NCBI RefSeq assembly: GCF_029892785.1
Contig: NZ_JARXXA010000012.1
Span: forward strand, 62,001 to 126,000
Source: Parabacteroides sp. PH5-46
GTDB lineage: Bacteria > Bacteroidota > Bacteroidia > Bacteroidales > Tannerellaceae
DNA length: 64,000 nucleotides
Direction of reading: 5' to 3'
Shown: piece after piece, positions 34,868 to 43,917 of the stretch
Layout: every line of letters starts with the position of its first letter
How positions within the stretch are numbered: position 1 is the stretch's first letter
Program-made: the position numbers and the translations under genes
Notes under the pieces: generated by a model
Database searches by the model: none
What the model was told of the DNA's origin: nothing
What the model saw: only the letters and a program-made list of their open reading frames with translations

Positions 34868-34911
34868 ATAATAGGACATTATGAGGACAAGTCCAGTCAT
34901 AATACTATTAT
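34868..34911. terminator. Hairpin between cargo and integrase
   Basis: Nested arms ATAATAG...ATTATGA and TCATAAT...CTATTAT with a GGAC/GTCC tip. It lies between two convergent genes, which suits a bidirectional terminator. There is no long T-tract. Confidence 0.5.
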
Positions 34912-34954
34912 ATTAAATAGCAGACATTCATTATAGATATTACCATTAGCTTTA

Positions 34955-36607
34955 TTAGCTGGTGGACTCTTTATCATTCACTATTATGTCAGGAATATTG
35001 TTGGATTTTTTGAAACTACTTATAACAACATCAACGATAGTTTCCATTGGTACTTCTTTTTTCAGCATAGACAAAGACATATCTATAGCCGTTTTAATCG
35101 CTGTATCTTTATCTTCATCTTTGACAAGGAAGCTAACTATATTTATAACCATAGAAGTGATTTTATATATGTTTTCAGGAGAAATTTCTCCATTTTCAGA
35201 ATGTTTATTAATCTGTTCTGTTATCTTGCTAGTTATATCTTTTTTAGAAGCTGAAAACACTCCAGCACCTTTTAGTTTATCATTAAATGCTTTAGATATT
35301 TTCTCCCCTTTACTCTTGTCACTCAAATGGCTATAGACTTCATCTATCAACTTTGTATCTGAGTGACCAGTTGCTATTATAACAATATCTTTGGGAATAT
35401 CTCTCATGCAACAAATTGTTATAAATGTGTGACGTGCAGAGTGAGTATGAATCAATTCATATAAAGGTTCTTCAATTATTTCTACTTCTTTACCCCTTTG
35501 TACATGATAAGATACAGTATCTGTGAATCCAATTTCTTTTGCAATCTTTTTTAGCTCCTTATTTGATATTGTATTATCACTACGTTTAAAGGTTACATAT
35601 TTCGTCCCATTTGGGTATTTAGCTAGTATTTCTTGTGCCAATGGCAGTAGAGGAATGGTAGCTATTTTATTCGTCTTTTTTTGCACAATACTTATAATGT
35701 CTCCATCTGTTTTATAGTCACCACAGAAAAACTTATCCATATCAGAGAATCTTTGCCCTGTTAGGCATTGCAATACAAATATATCTTTTATCTCTGTGAC
35801 CTTTTCTGCATTTTTACCTGTTGGAGTGTGTTTATATATCCTTTCTACCTGTTCTTCTGTTAAAGCAATCTGTTTATCTTTTTGCTTTTCTTTATTGGCC
35901 TTATTTCTTATAAGGTCAAAACTATCTGTTCCGCTTTCAAGAATTTTAAAGGGTATATCTTGCCGTTTATTAGCAATTTTTAGTATAGAATTAATCACTC
36001 CAAAATTATTTTTTATCGTTTGAAATACTTTGCCATTAGCAATAAGATACTGCTGGTATTTGTTAAGTGTTTCAAGATTAATACTATTCCAGGTGTCTGG
36101 TATGTTGCTTTCCTTTAAAAATTTTGCAAATAATTGAACTATACCTAATTGAATTTCTTTAGTACTCTCCTTTACGTCTTTAGATTCAACTATTTGCAAC
36201 ATCTCAATAGAAGCATTTACCCTTTGTTTGTCTTTACGCATAGAATAGTCTGATTTATAAATATATGACTTGAGAATATCAAGGCAATTCTCAATATTAT
36301 GTGTGTTCCCGCAAAGATACTTTTTAAACTCGAAAAAGTCTAACTTTAACTTACTTATCCTTTCATTTACAATCTGGTTATTTCTGTTGTCTAATTCTGA
36401 TAATCGTAGGCTGATATAGGCTTCTTGTCTGTTTTTATTCCAATGCTCAGGATAAACCTTGACACCAGTTGAGAGTTTTACTTGTTTCCCATCTATTCGG
36501 CATACAAGATAAATACCTGTTGGCTTATTGCCTTTTGGCTTACGCAAGTTAAATGATAGTTGCAATTCATTCACAAATAATTGCCTTTCCATACCTCTGT
36601 TCTTCAA
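34955..36607 (-). CDS. Tyrosine recombinase (element integrase)
   Basis: 550 residues. The catalytic set is complete: R286 in LTGQRFSDMDKF, H389 and R392 in HTHSARHTF, H415 in ATGHSDTKL and Y425 in DEVYSHL. The N-terminal part has the arm-binding and SAM-like core-binding domains of Bacteroidetes phage-type integrases. A C-terminal extension of about 110 residues after the catalytic Tyr is unusual. An alternative start is M6 (36592). It lies 110 nt from attR, the normal place for the integrase of such an element. Confidence 0.93.
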   Translation of the reverse strand: MKNRGMERQLFVNELQLSFNLRKPKGNKPTGIYLVCRIDGKQVKLSTGVKVYPEHWNKNRQEAYISLRLSELDNRNNQIVNERISKLKLDFFEFKKYLCGNTHNIENCLDILKSYIYKSDYSMRKDKQRVNASIEMLQIVESKDVKESTKEIQLGIVQLFAKFLKESNIPDTWNSINLETLNKYQQYLIANGKVFQTIKNNFGVINSILKIANKRQDIPFKILESGTDSFDLIRNKANKEKQKDKQIALTEEQVERIYKHTPTGKNAEKVTEIKDIFVLQCLTGQRFSDMDKFFCGDYKTDGDIISIVQKKTNKIATIPLLPLAQEILAKYPNGTKYVTFKRSDNTISNKELKKIAKEIGFTDTVSYHVQRGKEVEIIEEPLYELIHTHSARHTFITICCMRDIPKDIVIIATGHSDTKLIDEVYSHLSDKSKGEKISKAFNDKLKGAGVFSASKKDITSKITEQINKHSENGEISPENIYKITSMVINIVSFLVKDEDKDTAIKTAIDMSLSMLKKEVPMETIVDVVISSFKKSNNIPDIIVNDKESTS

Positions 36608-36717
36608 AATGGTTCTTCAAATACGTTCTTTAATTCGGTTCTTTTTGAGGTTGAAAAGACTATTTGCTACTTTTAAGCGACTGATACATAATATTGATTA
36701 TAAATACCCTCGTATTT

Positions 36718-36748
36718 TATCTACTTATAACTTAAATAATGTATATTT
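36718..36748. repeat. attR, 31-bp direct repeat overlapping a promoter
   Basis: Identical to attL (26167-26197). With the following G it forms TATATTTG (36742-36749), a -7 box 31 nt before the adjacent lipoprotein ATG. At attL the same position is followed by C and the box is lost. Confidence 0.85.
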
Positions 36749-36749
36749 G
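36742..36749 (+). promoter_or_regulatory. Promoter -7 box made by the attachment site
   Basis: TATATTTG matches TAnnTTTG. Seven of its eight bases belong to the 31-bp repeat, so the element uses this promoter as its insertion site. Confidence 0.55.
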
Positions 36750-36779
36750 CAAGCTAATGTAAAATCGGGATAATCTAAT

Positions 36780-37934
36780 ATGAAACGTACTACTATATAT
36801 CTATTAACAGCTTTCATTGTAAGCACACTTTTGTTTTCTGCCTGTAGCAAAAACAGCTTCACGGTAAAAGGAGTCGTTTCCGGTGCTGACGGACAAATGA
36901 TGTACCTTGAAAATGTGGGTGTCTCTTCTGTTGAGACGATGGACTCTGTTAAGCTGACGGCTGCCGGTAAGTTTTCTTTTGAAAAACCTCGTCCGAAATA
37001 TCCTGAATTCTATCGTTTTCGCCTGAATAACCAGTTGATCAATTTTGCTGTCGACTCTACTGAAGCCCTCACGTTCACAGCTGATGCCGGAACATTCGCA
37101 ACGTCGTATATGGTAGAAGGTTCTGAGAGTGCAAAAGCCTTCAAAACTATTACATTGGCCCAGCTTGATGCCAACCAGGCCATTGGACGCTTGCGGAAAG
37201 ATTACGAGAGCAAACTGATATCAGATACTACCTATCGTTCTAAGGTGCTGGAAGTAGCCGAGGCATATAAAGAGACAGCCCGTAAATATATTTATGCTGC
37301 TCCTATGTCGTCTACAGCTTATTTTGCTTTGTTTCAGACAATAGACGGCTTGTTGTTTTTTGACTTGTACGACAAAAACGATTCCAAGGCTTATGGTGCT
37401 GTGGCTACCAGTTACGACTTTAATTATCCTGAAAGCCCACGGGCAATCCATCTGCATAACCTGGCTTTACAATCTATAAAAGTAATTCGCCAACAACGGG
37501 TATTGGATACAGACCAGGTGAACCTGCAAACAGTCAGCTACCTCGATATATCTTTACCCAACTTAGGCCGTGAACTTGTAAAGCTATCTTCTGTTGCTGA
37601 GAACAAAGCGGTATTGATTAATTTCACCGTTTATCAAAGTGAGTGGTCGGCTGCATTAAATATGGATCTGATGGACTTATATGATAAATACGGCAATAAA
37701 GACTTTGTAATTTACCAGGTTTCTTTAGATACAGACACCCACTTCTGGAAAAATGTAGCATCTAAACTTCCGTGGACATGTGTACATGATCCGGAATCTG
37801 TTTATTCGCAAGTTGCTGCCTTATATAATGTAAGACAGCTGCCAGCCTTGTTCTTGCTGAACAAAAAAGGAGACTTGGTTAAGCGTGTTGAAGACCTCTC
37901 AAAATTGGAAGAGGATATAAAGAAAATCCTCTGA
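36780..37934 (+). CDS. Thioredoxin-fold lipoprotein without CxxC
   Basis: 384 residues. Lipoprotein signal ending LFSAC (acylated Cys22), then a DUF4369-like N-terminal domain (FTVKGVVSGADGQMMYLENV) and a C-terminal thioredoxin/AhpC-type domain from about residue 245. In most relatives the segment after AVLINF carries WCxxC. Here it reads TVYQSEWSAALN, with no cysteines, so disulfide exchange is unlikely and the domain may be structural. Its promoter lies in attR. Confidence 0.8.
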   Translation: MKRTTIYLLTAFIVSTLLFSACSKNSFTVKGVVSGADGQMMYLENVGVSSVETMDSVKLTAAGKFSFEKPRPKYPEFYRFRLNNQLINFAVDSTEALTFTADAGTFATSYMVEGSESAKAFKTITLAQLDANQAIGRLRKDYESKLISDTTYRSKVLEVAEAYKETARKYIYAAPMSSTAYFALFQTIDGLLFFDLYDKNDSKAYGAVATSYDFNYPESPRAIHLHNLALQSIKVIRQQRVLDTDQVNLQTVSYLDISLPNLGRELVKLSSVAENKAVLINFTVYQSEWSAALNMDLMDLYDKYGNKDFVIYQVSLDTDTHFWKNVASKLPWTCVHDPESVYSQVAALYNVRQLPALFLLNKKGDLVKRVEDLSKLEEDIKKIL

Positions 37935-37945
37935 CAGAAGAAAGA

Positions 37946-39175
37946 TCAGAAATAATAAACGAGTAATCCCAGAATACGCAGATTGGTTACGCCATGTGTG
38001 TTATGCACTTTTCCGTTGGAGAGATCCGTATCTCCGTACCATGCGGTGGTGACTGAACCTTCCACTCCGGCTTTCCAATGAGGTAAATTATACGAGAGTC
38101 CGGCAAATACTGATAATAGTTGGTCTATATTTACTCCGCTTCCATAAAAGCGGTCTACGCTTACTAGTTTGTCGGTAGTTCCCAGGTTCTTTGAATATCC
38201 CATGAATAGATTTCCCTTCCAGTTAGTACCATACACAGCATTTAGCCATGTTGTTGAGTGGCGGGATGGTGTGTATTCCTGTTCACCTGTGGCAGGGTCT
38301 ACGGAAGAAACGCCATAACCTCCCAGCATTGCCGTATGGGTTTGATTGGAAGCCAACAATGTCTTTCCTGCCAGGAAAAGCTTATCTGCCCGGTATTGCG
38401 CCTGCGCCATAAGCGATACACTCGTCACCCGCTCGCTTACCTTGTATGTTTTTCCTTCGTGGGTAGAGTTTAAGCGGGGTTTCAAAGACAACATCTCGAT
38501 ACCAAATCCTCCCAGAAAACCATTGTTGCGATACGTAATTCCGGCAAATAACTCGGGAATTACTCCGTTTTTCAAATATTCCTCGCTTTTCCCGTTCGGA
38601 CCTGTTGATAAGTACATCAGTTGATAGACGGCAGAGGCTGTCAGTGTAATTTTATTCTTCTTATACTGATAGCGTAATTGAGCGCTACGGTTGAAAGGCT
38701 GGAAGGGGCCTCCGGTATTCAGGTTTAACACCTCCGGCATAACGTCTCCAAACAAAGGATGCCAGGTTTGCCCCAACAGCAGTGAAGAACCTTTATCCCA
38801 ATCCATATTTACGTAGGCATGCCGGATACGTAGTGTATAATGTGCCAGATTAAAACCTCCTAAGTCTACTTCTACCTTTGCTGTGGTTTTTGCACTCCCT
38901 ACATTTGGCCCGGTAGCATCCAGCCCAAAGCGAGTAGTGAATGTATAAAACGAGCCGTTAGGATTGGCATTCATGTCTTTACCTGTTGCATCAGGTGCTT
39001 TGTCCAACGGATAGAGGTAAAAGTTTCCATCTACCGCCTCTACATTGTTCCTGGAGTTATAATATAAATCTCCTCTTACAAAACCATAAAACTTATACGT
39101 GAAATTTTTCTGTTGAGCGTTTACAGAAGACTGGATAAGAAATATGGAAGCAAAAATAAATAATAGTTTCTGCAT
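37946..39175 (-). CDS. Outer-membrane porin-like beta-barrel protein
   Basis: 409 residues starting MQKLLFIFASIFLIQSSVNA, a clear signal peptide. The mature chain consists of alternating amphipathic strands with many aromatic residues, such as YKFYGFVRGDLYYNSRNN at the start, and ends in LLVYYF with the terminal Phe typical of outer-membrane barrels. It resembles Bacteroidetes DcaP-like or porin-like proteins; substrate unknown. The start at 39175 is chosen over 39214 because the longer form would add a non-signal prefix. Confidence 0.78.
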   Translation of the reverse strand: MQKLLFIFASIFLIQSSVNAQQKNFTYKFYGFVRGDLYYNSRNNVEAVDGNFYLYPLDKAPDATGKDMNANPNGSFYTFTTRFGLDATGPNVGSAKTTAKVEVDLGGFNLAHYTLRIRHAYVNMDWDKGSSLLLGQTWHPLFGDVMPEVLNLNTGGPFQPFNRSAQLRYQYKKNKITLTASAVYQLMYLSTGPNGKSEEYLKNGVIPELFAGITYRNNGFLGGFGIEMLSLKPRLNSTHEGKTYKVSERVTSVSLMAQAQYRADKLFLAGKTLLASNQTHTAMLGGYGVSSVDPATGEQEYTPSRHSTTWLNAVYGTNWKGNLFMGYSKNLGTTDKLVSVDRFYGSGVNIDQLLSVFAGLSYNLPHWKAGVEGSVTTAWYGDTDLSNGKVHNTHGVTNLRILGLLVYYF

Positions 39176-39334
39176 AACTTTTGGATGTATAATAGCATTT
39201 CTATCGTCCGGCATGCAAAGGTATACATTTTTATTTATTCTCTATTGAGAAACGGAATATTATTTGTTACTTTGCTTCCAACTTGTTAGTATTACCACTC
39301 CATTTTCACAATAATGTAAACAGAAATAGATTAT

Positions 39335-40696
39335 ATGAAGACAAAAAAGTATTTATTAGAGGAAAAAGATATCCCGACGGCTTGGTATAATATTGCTGCC
39401 GATATGAAGAATAAGCCACTTCCCATATTAAATCCGGCTAATAAAAAACCCATGAAGGAGGAAGAGCTTTATTCTTTGTTTGCCAAAGAATTAGCACATC
39501 AGGAACTGAATCAAACCGATGCATGGATAGAAATACCTGAAGAAGTTCGTGATATGTACAAAATATGGCGCCCTACTCCATTGGTAAGAGCATACGGACT
39601 GGAAAAAGCATTGGATACACCTGCTCATATTTACTTTAAAAATGAAAGTGTAAGCCCCATTGGTTCACATAAAATGAATTCTGCTATCCCGCAAGCCTAT
39701 TTTTGCAAAAAAGAAGGTGTAACTAATATTACAACAGAAACAGGAGCCGGACAATGGGGGGCTGCTTTGTCATATGCAGCAAAGGCATTCGGATTGGAAC
39801 TGGCTGTTTATATGGTAAAAGTCAGTTATCATCAAAAGCCCTACCGCCGCTCTATCATGCAAACGTTCGGAGCGCAGGTAATTGCTTCGCCCAGTATGAG
39901 TACCAAGGCTGGTCGTAAAATACTAACAGATCATCCGAATTATCAGGGTAGCCTGGGTACGGCTATCTCTGAAGCTGTAGAACTGGCTATACAAACGCCT
40001 AATTGTAAATACACATTAGGTAGTGTATTGAACCATGTTATGCTACACCAGACGGTTATCGGACTGGAAGCTGAAAAACAAATGGAAATGGCCGGAGAAT
40101 ATCCCGATGTTGTGATTGGTTGTTTCGGAGGCGGCTCCAATTTTTCGGGAATTAGTTTCCCATTCCTTCGCCATAAATTACTTGAAGGAAAGGATATCCG
40201 TATTGTTGCGGCAGAACCATCTTCCTGTCCCAAACTTACGCGCGGACAATTCCAGTATGATTTTGGCGATGAAGCCGGTTATACTCCTCTGATACCTATG
40301 TTTACGTTGGGACATAATTTCTCTCCCGCTCATATTCATGCAGGTGGACTACGTTATCATGGCGCCGGTTCAATTGTTAGCCAGCTAAGGAAAGACGGAT
40401 ATGTGGATGCTGTTGATATTAAACAATTGGAAACGTTTGAAGCAGCTACTTTATTTGCTCAGACGGAAGGAATTATCCCGGCTCCTGAGTCTGCGCATGC
40501 GATTGCTGCCGCTATTAAGGAAGCCAATCAGGCAAAATTGGAAGGAAAACCCCGGGCCATATTGTTCAACCTTTCCGGACATGGCTTGATTGATATGGCT
40601 GCATACGATCAATACCTGTCAGGCGACTTAGGAAATTACGATTTGCCCGACAGTGAAGTAGCAAAGAATCTGGAATCATTAGAAAAGATCATCTGA
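39335..40696 (+). CDS. TrpB2-type tryptophan synthase beta chain
   Basis: 453 residues of a PLP enzyme. The cofactor lysine is K113 in SPIGSHKMNSA. The phosphate loop is GCFGGGSNFSG. The N-terminal extension and WRPTPLVRA are typical of the TrpB2 group rather than of canonical TrpB. No trpA or other trp gene is adjacent. TrpB2 proteins can join indole and serine without TrpA, or may use phosphoserine. It ends at a strong terminator. Confidence 0.9.
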   Translation: MKTKKYLLEEKDIPTAWYNIAADMKNKPLPILNPANKKPMKEEELYSLFAKELAHQELNQTDAWIEIPEEVRDMYKIWRPTPLVRAYGLEKALDTPAHIYFKNESVSPIGSHKMNSAIPQAYFCKKEGVTNITTETGAGQWGAALSYAAKAFGLELAVYMVKVSYHQKPYRRSIMQTFGAQVIASPSMSTKAGRKILTDHPNYQGSLGTAISEAVELAIQTPNCKYTLGSVLNHVMLHQTVIGLEAEKQMEMAGEYPDVVIGCFGGGSNFSGISFPFLRHKLLEGKDIRIVAAEPSSCPKLTRGQFQYDFGDEAGYTPLIPMFTLGHNFSPAHIHAGGLRYHGAGSIVSQLRKDGYVDAVDIKQLETFEAATLFAQTEGIIPAPESAHAIAAAIKEANQAKLEGKPRAILFNLSGHGLIDMAAYDQYLSGDLGNYDLPDSEVAKNLESLEKII

Positions 40697-40728
40697 TATA
40701 GTAGGAGAGTACAAAAGAAAAAGAAAGC

Positions 40729-40770
40729 GGTGCAATACGAAGATTCCCATCTTCGGTATTGCACCATTTT
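40729..40770 (+). terminator. Terminator after the TrpB2 gene
   Basis: GGTGCAATACGAAGAT and ATCTTCGGTATTGCACC pair with a CCC-type loop and one bulge, followed by ATTTTTAA. AAAAAGAAA on the other side also allows use by the convergent DUF3836 gene. Confidence 0.88.
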
Positions 40771-40794
40771 TAATGTGTGTAAATATGTTTGTGT

Positions 40795-41205
40795 TTATGA
40801 AAAAATCTCTTCGTAGTTGGATGAAGACAAAGTCATCTCTTGGATATTCAAATCGTAAGCATTTGTCTTTTTATCCCACATTCCGTATACAGAATGAATT
40901 GTCCCGTTTTCATTGTCATATTGATAGGAAATCAAGTAGAAAGGCTCCCATGTTTCACTTGCTTTATTCCAGCGACGCGCTTTCTTTTCTGCTACTTTCC
41001 CATCTTTATCATAGGTGAATTCGTACATTACCTGCTTGTTTAACAGTCCATTATCATTAGTAAAGACAGTTTTTGAAACGATCTTACCATTTTCTTCCTT
41101 TGTGTCGTATATATAACTTCTTGGAGAGGCAGCATTTATTGCCATACTGCATATAAACACAAAGACAATACTCAAAATACTTTTGTTTAATACTGACGCT
41201 TTCAT
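40795..41205 (-). CDS. DUF3836-family secreted protein
   Basis: 136 residues from the ATG at 41205 (MKASVLNKSILSIVFVFICS), a signal peptide ending near AINA. The mature part (SYIYDTKEENGKIVSKTVF, YEFTYDKDGKVAEKKARRW) matches the small Bacteroides DUF3836 family of beta-stranded proteins. Function unknown. Probably monocistronic. Confidence 0.75.
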   Translation of the reverse strand: MKASVLNKSILSIVFVFICSMAINAASPRSYIYDTKEENGKIVSKTVFTNDNGLLNKQVMYEFTYDKDGKVAEKKARRWNKASETWEPFYLISYQYDNENGTIHSVYGMWDKKTNAYDLNIQEMTLSSSNYEEIFS

Positions 41206-41239
41206 TTCAATTTGTTTTAACAGATTTAATTTCATTTTG

Positions 41240-41730
41240 ATGCAAAGTAAGGCTCTTCTTTTGAGATAAAAAAATATTTGCTGACATTTTGATAGTTAAA
41301 TATGGTTATTTAACAATTATAAAGAACCATGAGCTTTGCTAAATTTATTTATAAGTTACAAATCGTAAGCAAATATTTATGAAGGGTATATATAGTAAGT
41401 TTCCCGATTTCAATTACTGAAATCGGGAAACCAGGGTTTTGGCGTTTAAATCGAGGGAGTGGTAAAGCCCGTTGACTTTAGCTACGAAAAACCTCTATTG
41501 TTTTCATTTGGATTAAAGCTAAGAGAGAAGGAGGAAACGATTGCATTTATAAAAAGCGAACATGTAAATCCCAGCATTCCCTCAGCCATATATAATAAGT
41601 CAAAGGCTTGGTTCTTTTTCTATTACAAAGTAAATGCATCCTGAGGGGATATGCAAAAAAACAACTACAACAACAATTGCTCAACGTTCTTTTTTAAAGG
41701 GAAAATTTCTACAACATTGTTTTCTCTGAA
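41240..41730. other. Non-coding gap with a perfect inverted repeat
   Basis: The ~490-nt gap contains one clear structure: 13-nt perfect arms TTTCCCGATTTCA and TGAAATCGGGAAA around ATTAC (41400-41430). A 61-codon ORF at 41459 has no family resemblance. Nothing else is recognisable. Confidence 0.5.
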
Positions 41731-43806
41731 TCAGAAATCCATGAGAAACTCAGTCAGGTTAATACCACTATCCAGATTAAGCCGTTTTCTCAAACGATAT
41801 CGTCTTAGTTCTACGGCGCGTATAGATACATTCAGTATAGATGCGATCTCTTTTGTGGAAAGGTTCATTCGCAGCATACAGCTTAGTCGTAAATCCGCAT
41901 TGGTTATGTCCGGGTATTGTTGGCGGAAACGTTTGATGAAATCTTGATGTGCATTGTCGAAATAAGACTCAAAAGCTTGCCATTCATTTGAGTCGTTTAA
42001 GGTTTCTTCTATCAGTTTGCGCATCCTTAGGTAAAGGTTGGTGGGATATTGACTCCCTAATGTTTTCTTTTGCTGCTCCAGCTCCTTTTGCAATTTACTA
42101 ATGGCTTCCTCATTGCGCATCAAGGTTGATGACTGTTTCACCAACTCGTTTCTTTCATTTTGTAATTCAGCTTCCAGCATTTCATTTTGCAACTGCTGCA
42201 GTCTTTGTTGCTCGGCTTGCCGTTCCGCTCGCAAACGATTTTTTTCTTTTTTCTGCAGACGCCTTTGATAGCCCCTGCTTATTGCAAATAATACAAAGGC
42301 TAAAAAACCTAAGAAGATGAAAGAAAACCAGTCTGTTTTATACCAGGGAGGATGAACGGTGATAAGAAGATGTAATTCGGGGAAATCTCCGTATGGAACA
42401 TATTTTCTGACAGAAAGCCGATAGTCGCCTTCCGGAAGTTTCAGAAAACGGATTTTACCTCCACGTTGCCAATCCGACCATTCATCAGAAATGTTATCAA
42501 TTTTGTAGCTGATATAGTTTACCGAGTTAAAGACTGAAGCTCCAACGCTGATCATCATTTCATAAAAGTTATACGGCAACGTGATTTTTTCATTATCACT
42601 GGCCTTTAGGTAATACTGTTCTTTGTCGTCTTTATAAGCTATTCCTGTGAGTCGGAGAGGCAAACCTCTGTCTCCTCCATTCCGTATCAACCGGTTGGTG
42701 TTGATAAGAAATACCCCTTGTGTAGTAGAGGCCAGATGCAGTGAATCATTCAACGGGAATATTTGCTCTTCCCTGTAAACCAGATTCGCATTGTAATTAT
42801 CGAAAATAAGACGACATTTTAATTGTACATGGTTTCTGCCTGCTAAAAAGAACTCCGCCTCATTCTCATTGACCAGCCAAGCCAACGAATCCGACGCCAT
42901 ATAAATATTCTCAATCTCCTTTAAGCCGCTGTATTGGCCAGCCAACTGCCTGAATTTATCAAGCTGTGCTTTTCGTATCTCCGTTTTATTGTTCAGCTGA
43001 GATAAGGCCTTCTTTTCATCTATAGTTGCAAAAGGTTCCAACAGATCTATCGATCGTTTATAGTAGCCTATATTGGTTTTTATATATATGGTATCGTTAT
43101 GTAAAACGGCATTTTTTAGTTTTCCTACATCATTGCGATATGCTAAGAAACTAAGTGCGGAATTTAGCGTTATCTTCCCAAGTCCATTGTCAAAAGCAAT
43201 CCATATAACACGATTGTTTTCAATCAACATATCGTTTACAATATTATCCTGCAGGCCTTGTGCAGCTGTCAGATGGAGTAAGATTTCGCCTGCTGAGTCG
43301 GTGATATATATACCCTGTCCTAGCGTTCCTATAAAATAAAGTCCATTCACGAAGATATAGGATGAAGGCTTAGCTTTTATGATCTCTGAGGGTAGAGGGT
43401 GTATGAGCTGTTGTAAGTCCTGTGATGTTTTCTGGAACTGAATATGTGCAGGTACCTGTTTTGTTGCTTGATATTTCAATATTCCTGTACTATCAGGCAA
43501 CCAATAGCCTACGGATGTTTCACTAAGTGTATAAACCGTATCATGAGCCAGTTCCACCCATCGTAAAATCGATTTATCGGGTAATTTATACGTATTCCAT
43601 GTGTTTCCGTCAAAAGTTAACAGACCGGAACTGTTTGCTACATAAAGAATTCCGTCCGGTGAAACTTCCATATTCCAGTTTTGTCCACTGGCATTATACT
43701 CAGTCAAACTGTATTTTCTGATAGTTATAGAAGGTAGGCACACCGAAGCATTTATGGCAAAGGTGCTCAAGAGAAGGAACATCAGGTATGACAAAAAAGC
43801 ACGCAT
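41731..43806 (-). CDS. Membrane-anchored sensor with LuxR-type DNA-binding domain
   Basis: 691 residues. Signal or anchor at 1-20, a long periplasmic region resembling a beta-propeller, then a Y_Y_Y-type beta domain near 400-480 (EGDYRLSVRKYVPYG). A membrane helix lies at about 490-510, followed by a cytoplasmic coiled coil of about 90 residues rich in E, Q and R. The C-terminal domain (about 635-685) is a LuxR-type helix-turn-helix (LSTKEIASILNVSIRAVELR). There is no kinase domain, so it would be a one-component membrane regulator. Target genes are unknown; the PUL 3.6 kb away is one candidate. Confidence 0.85.
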   Translation of the reverse strand: MRAFLSYLMFLLLSTFAINASVCLPSITIRKYSLTEYNASGQNWNMEVSPDGILYVANSSGLLTFDGNTWNTYKLPDKSILRWVELAHDTVYTLSETSVGYWLPDSTGILKYQATKQVPAHIQFQKTSQDLQQLIHPLPSEIIKAKPSSYIFVNGLYFIGTLGQGIYITDSAGEILLHLTAAQGLQDNIVNDMLIENNRVIWIAFDNGLGKITLNSALSFLAYRNDVGKLKNAVLHNDTIYIKTNIGYYKRSIDLLEPFATIDEKKALSQLNNKTEIRKAQLDKFRQLAGQYSGLKEIENIYMASDSLAWLVNENEAEFFLAGRNHVQLKCRLIFDNYNANLVYREEQIFPLNDSLHLASTTQGVFLINTNRLIRNGGDRGLPLRLTGIAYKDDKEQYYLKASDNEKITLPYNFYEMMISVGASVFNSVNYISYKIDNISDEWSDWQRGGKIRFLKLPEGDYRLSVRKYVPYGDFPELHLLITVHPPWYKTDWFSFIFLGFLAFVLFAISRGYQRRLQKKEKNRLRAERQAEQQRLQQLQNEMLEAELQNERNELVKQSSTLMRNEEAISKLQKELEQQKKTLGSQYPTNLYLRMRKLIEETLNDSNEWQAFESYFDNAHQDFIKRFRQQYPDITNADLRLSCMLRMNLSTKEIASILNVSIRAVELRRYRLRKRLNLDSGINLTEFLMDF

Positions 43807-43849
43807 TATAGACTGAGTCGGGCATAAAGCCCTTATTTCATAGTATCAT

Positions 43850-43894
43850 CCTGAAGGAGCAACATGTTCTCTGTTATTTTGTTACTCCTTCAGG
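43850..43894. terminator. Hairpin after carB
   Basis: CCTGAAGGAG (43850-43859) and CTCCTTCAGG (43885-43894) are perfect 10-nt arms, extended by CAAC/GTTA. It lies between the carB stop and the regulator start. No T-run, so it may be an attenuator or processing site. Confidence 0.5.
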
Positions 43895-43917
43895 TTATCT
43901 TCTTACAAAAATAACGA

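Larger units (their letters stand above)
26167..36748. mobile_element. Integrated ~10.6-kb element with tyrosine recombinase
   Basis: Bounded by 31-bp identical direct repeats (26167-26197 and 36718-36748). A tyrosine recombinase gene lies at the right end, 110 nt inside the repeat. The interior is clearly more AT-rich than the flanking pnp and lipoprotein regions. It carries plasmid-like functions (ParB-like protein, winged-helix protein, iteron-like repeats, RadC) on the left and a cargo of small membrane proteins on the right. No relaxase, transfer or phage structural genes are seen, so it is best described as a small integrative element or satellite of unknown transfer mode. Confidence 0.85.

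Noticed and set aside
26167-36748. Prophage or conjugative transposon
   Set aside because: No capsid, portal, terminase, relaxase or type IV secretion genes are visible; the element is too small and lacks those modules.
39335-40696. Part of a tryptophan biosynthesis operon
   Set aside because: No other trp gene is adjacent, and the sequence features fit the stand-alone TrpB2 type.
41459-41644. 61-codon plus-strand ORF in the gap before the LuxR-type regulator
   Set aside because: No promoter box, no domain, and no conserved layout with neighbours.
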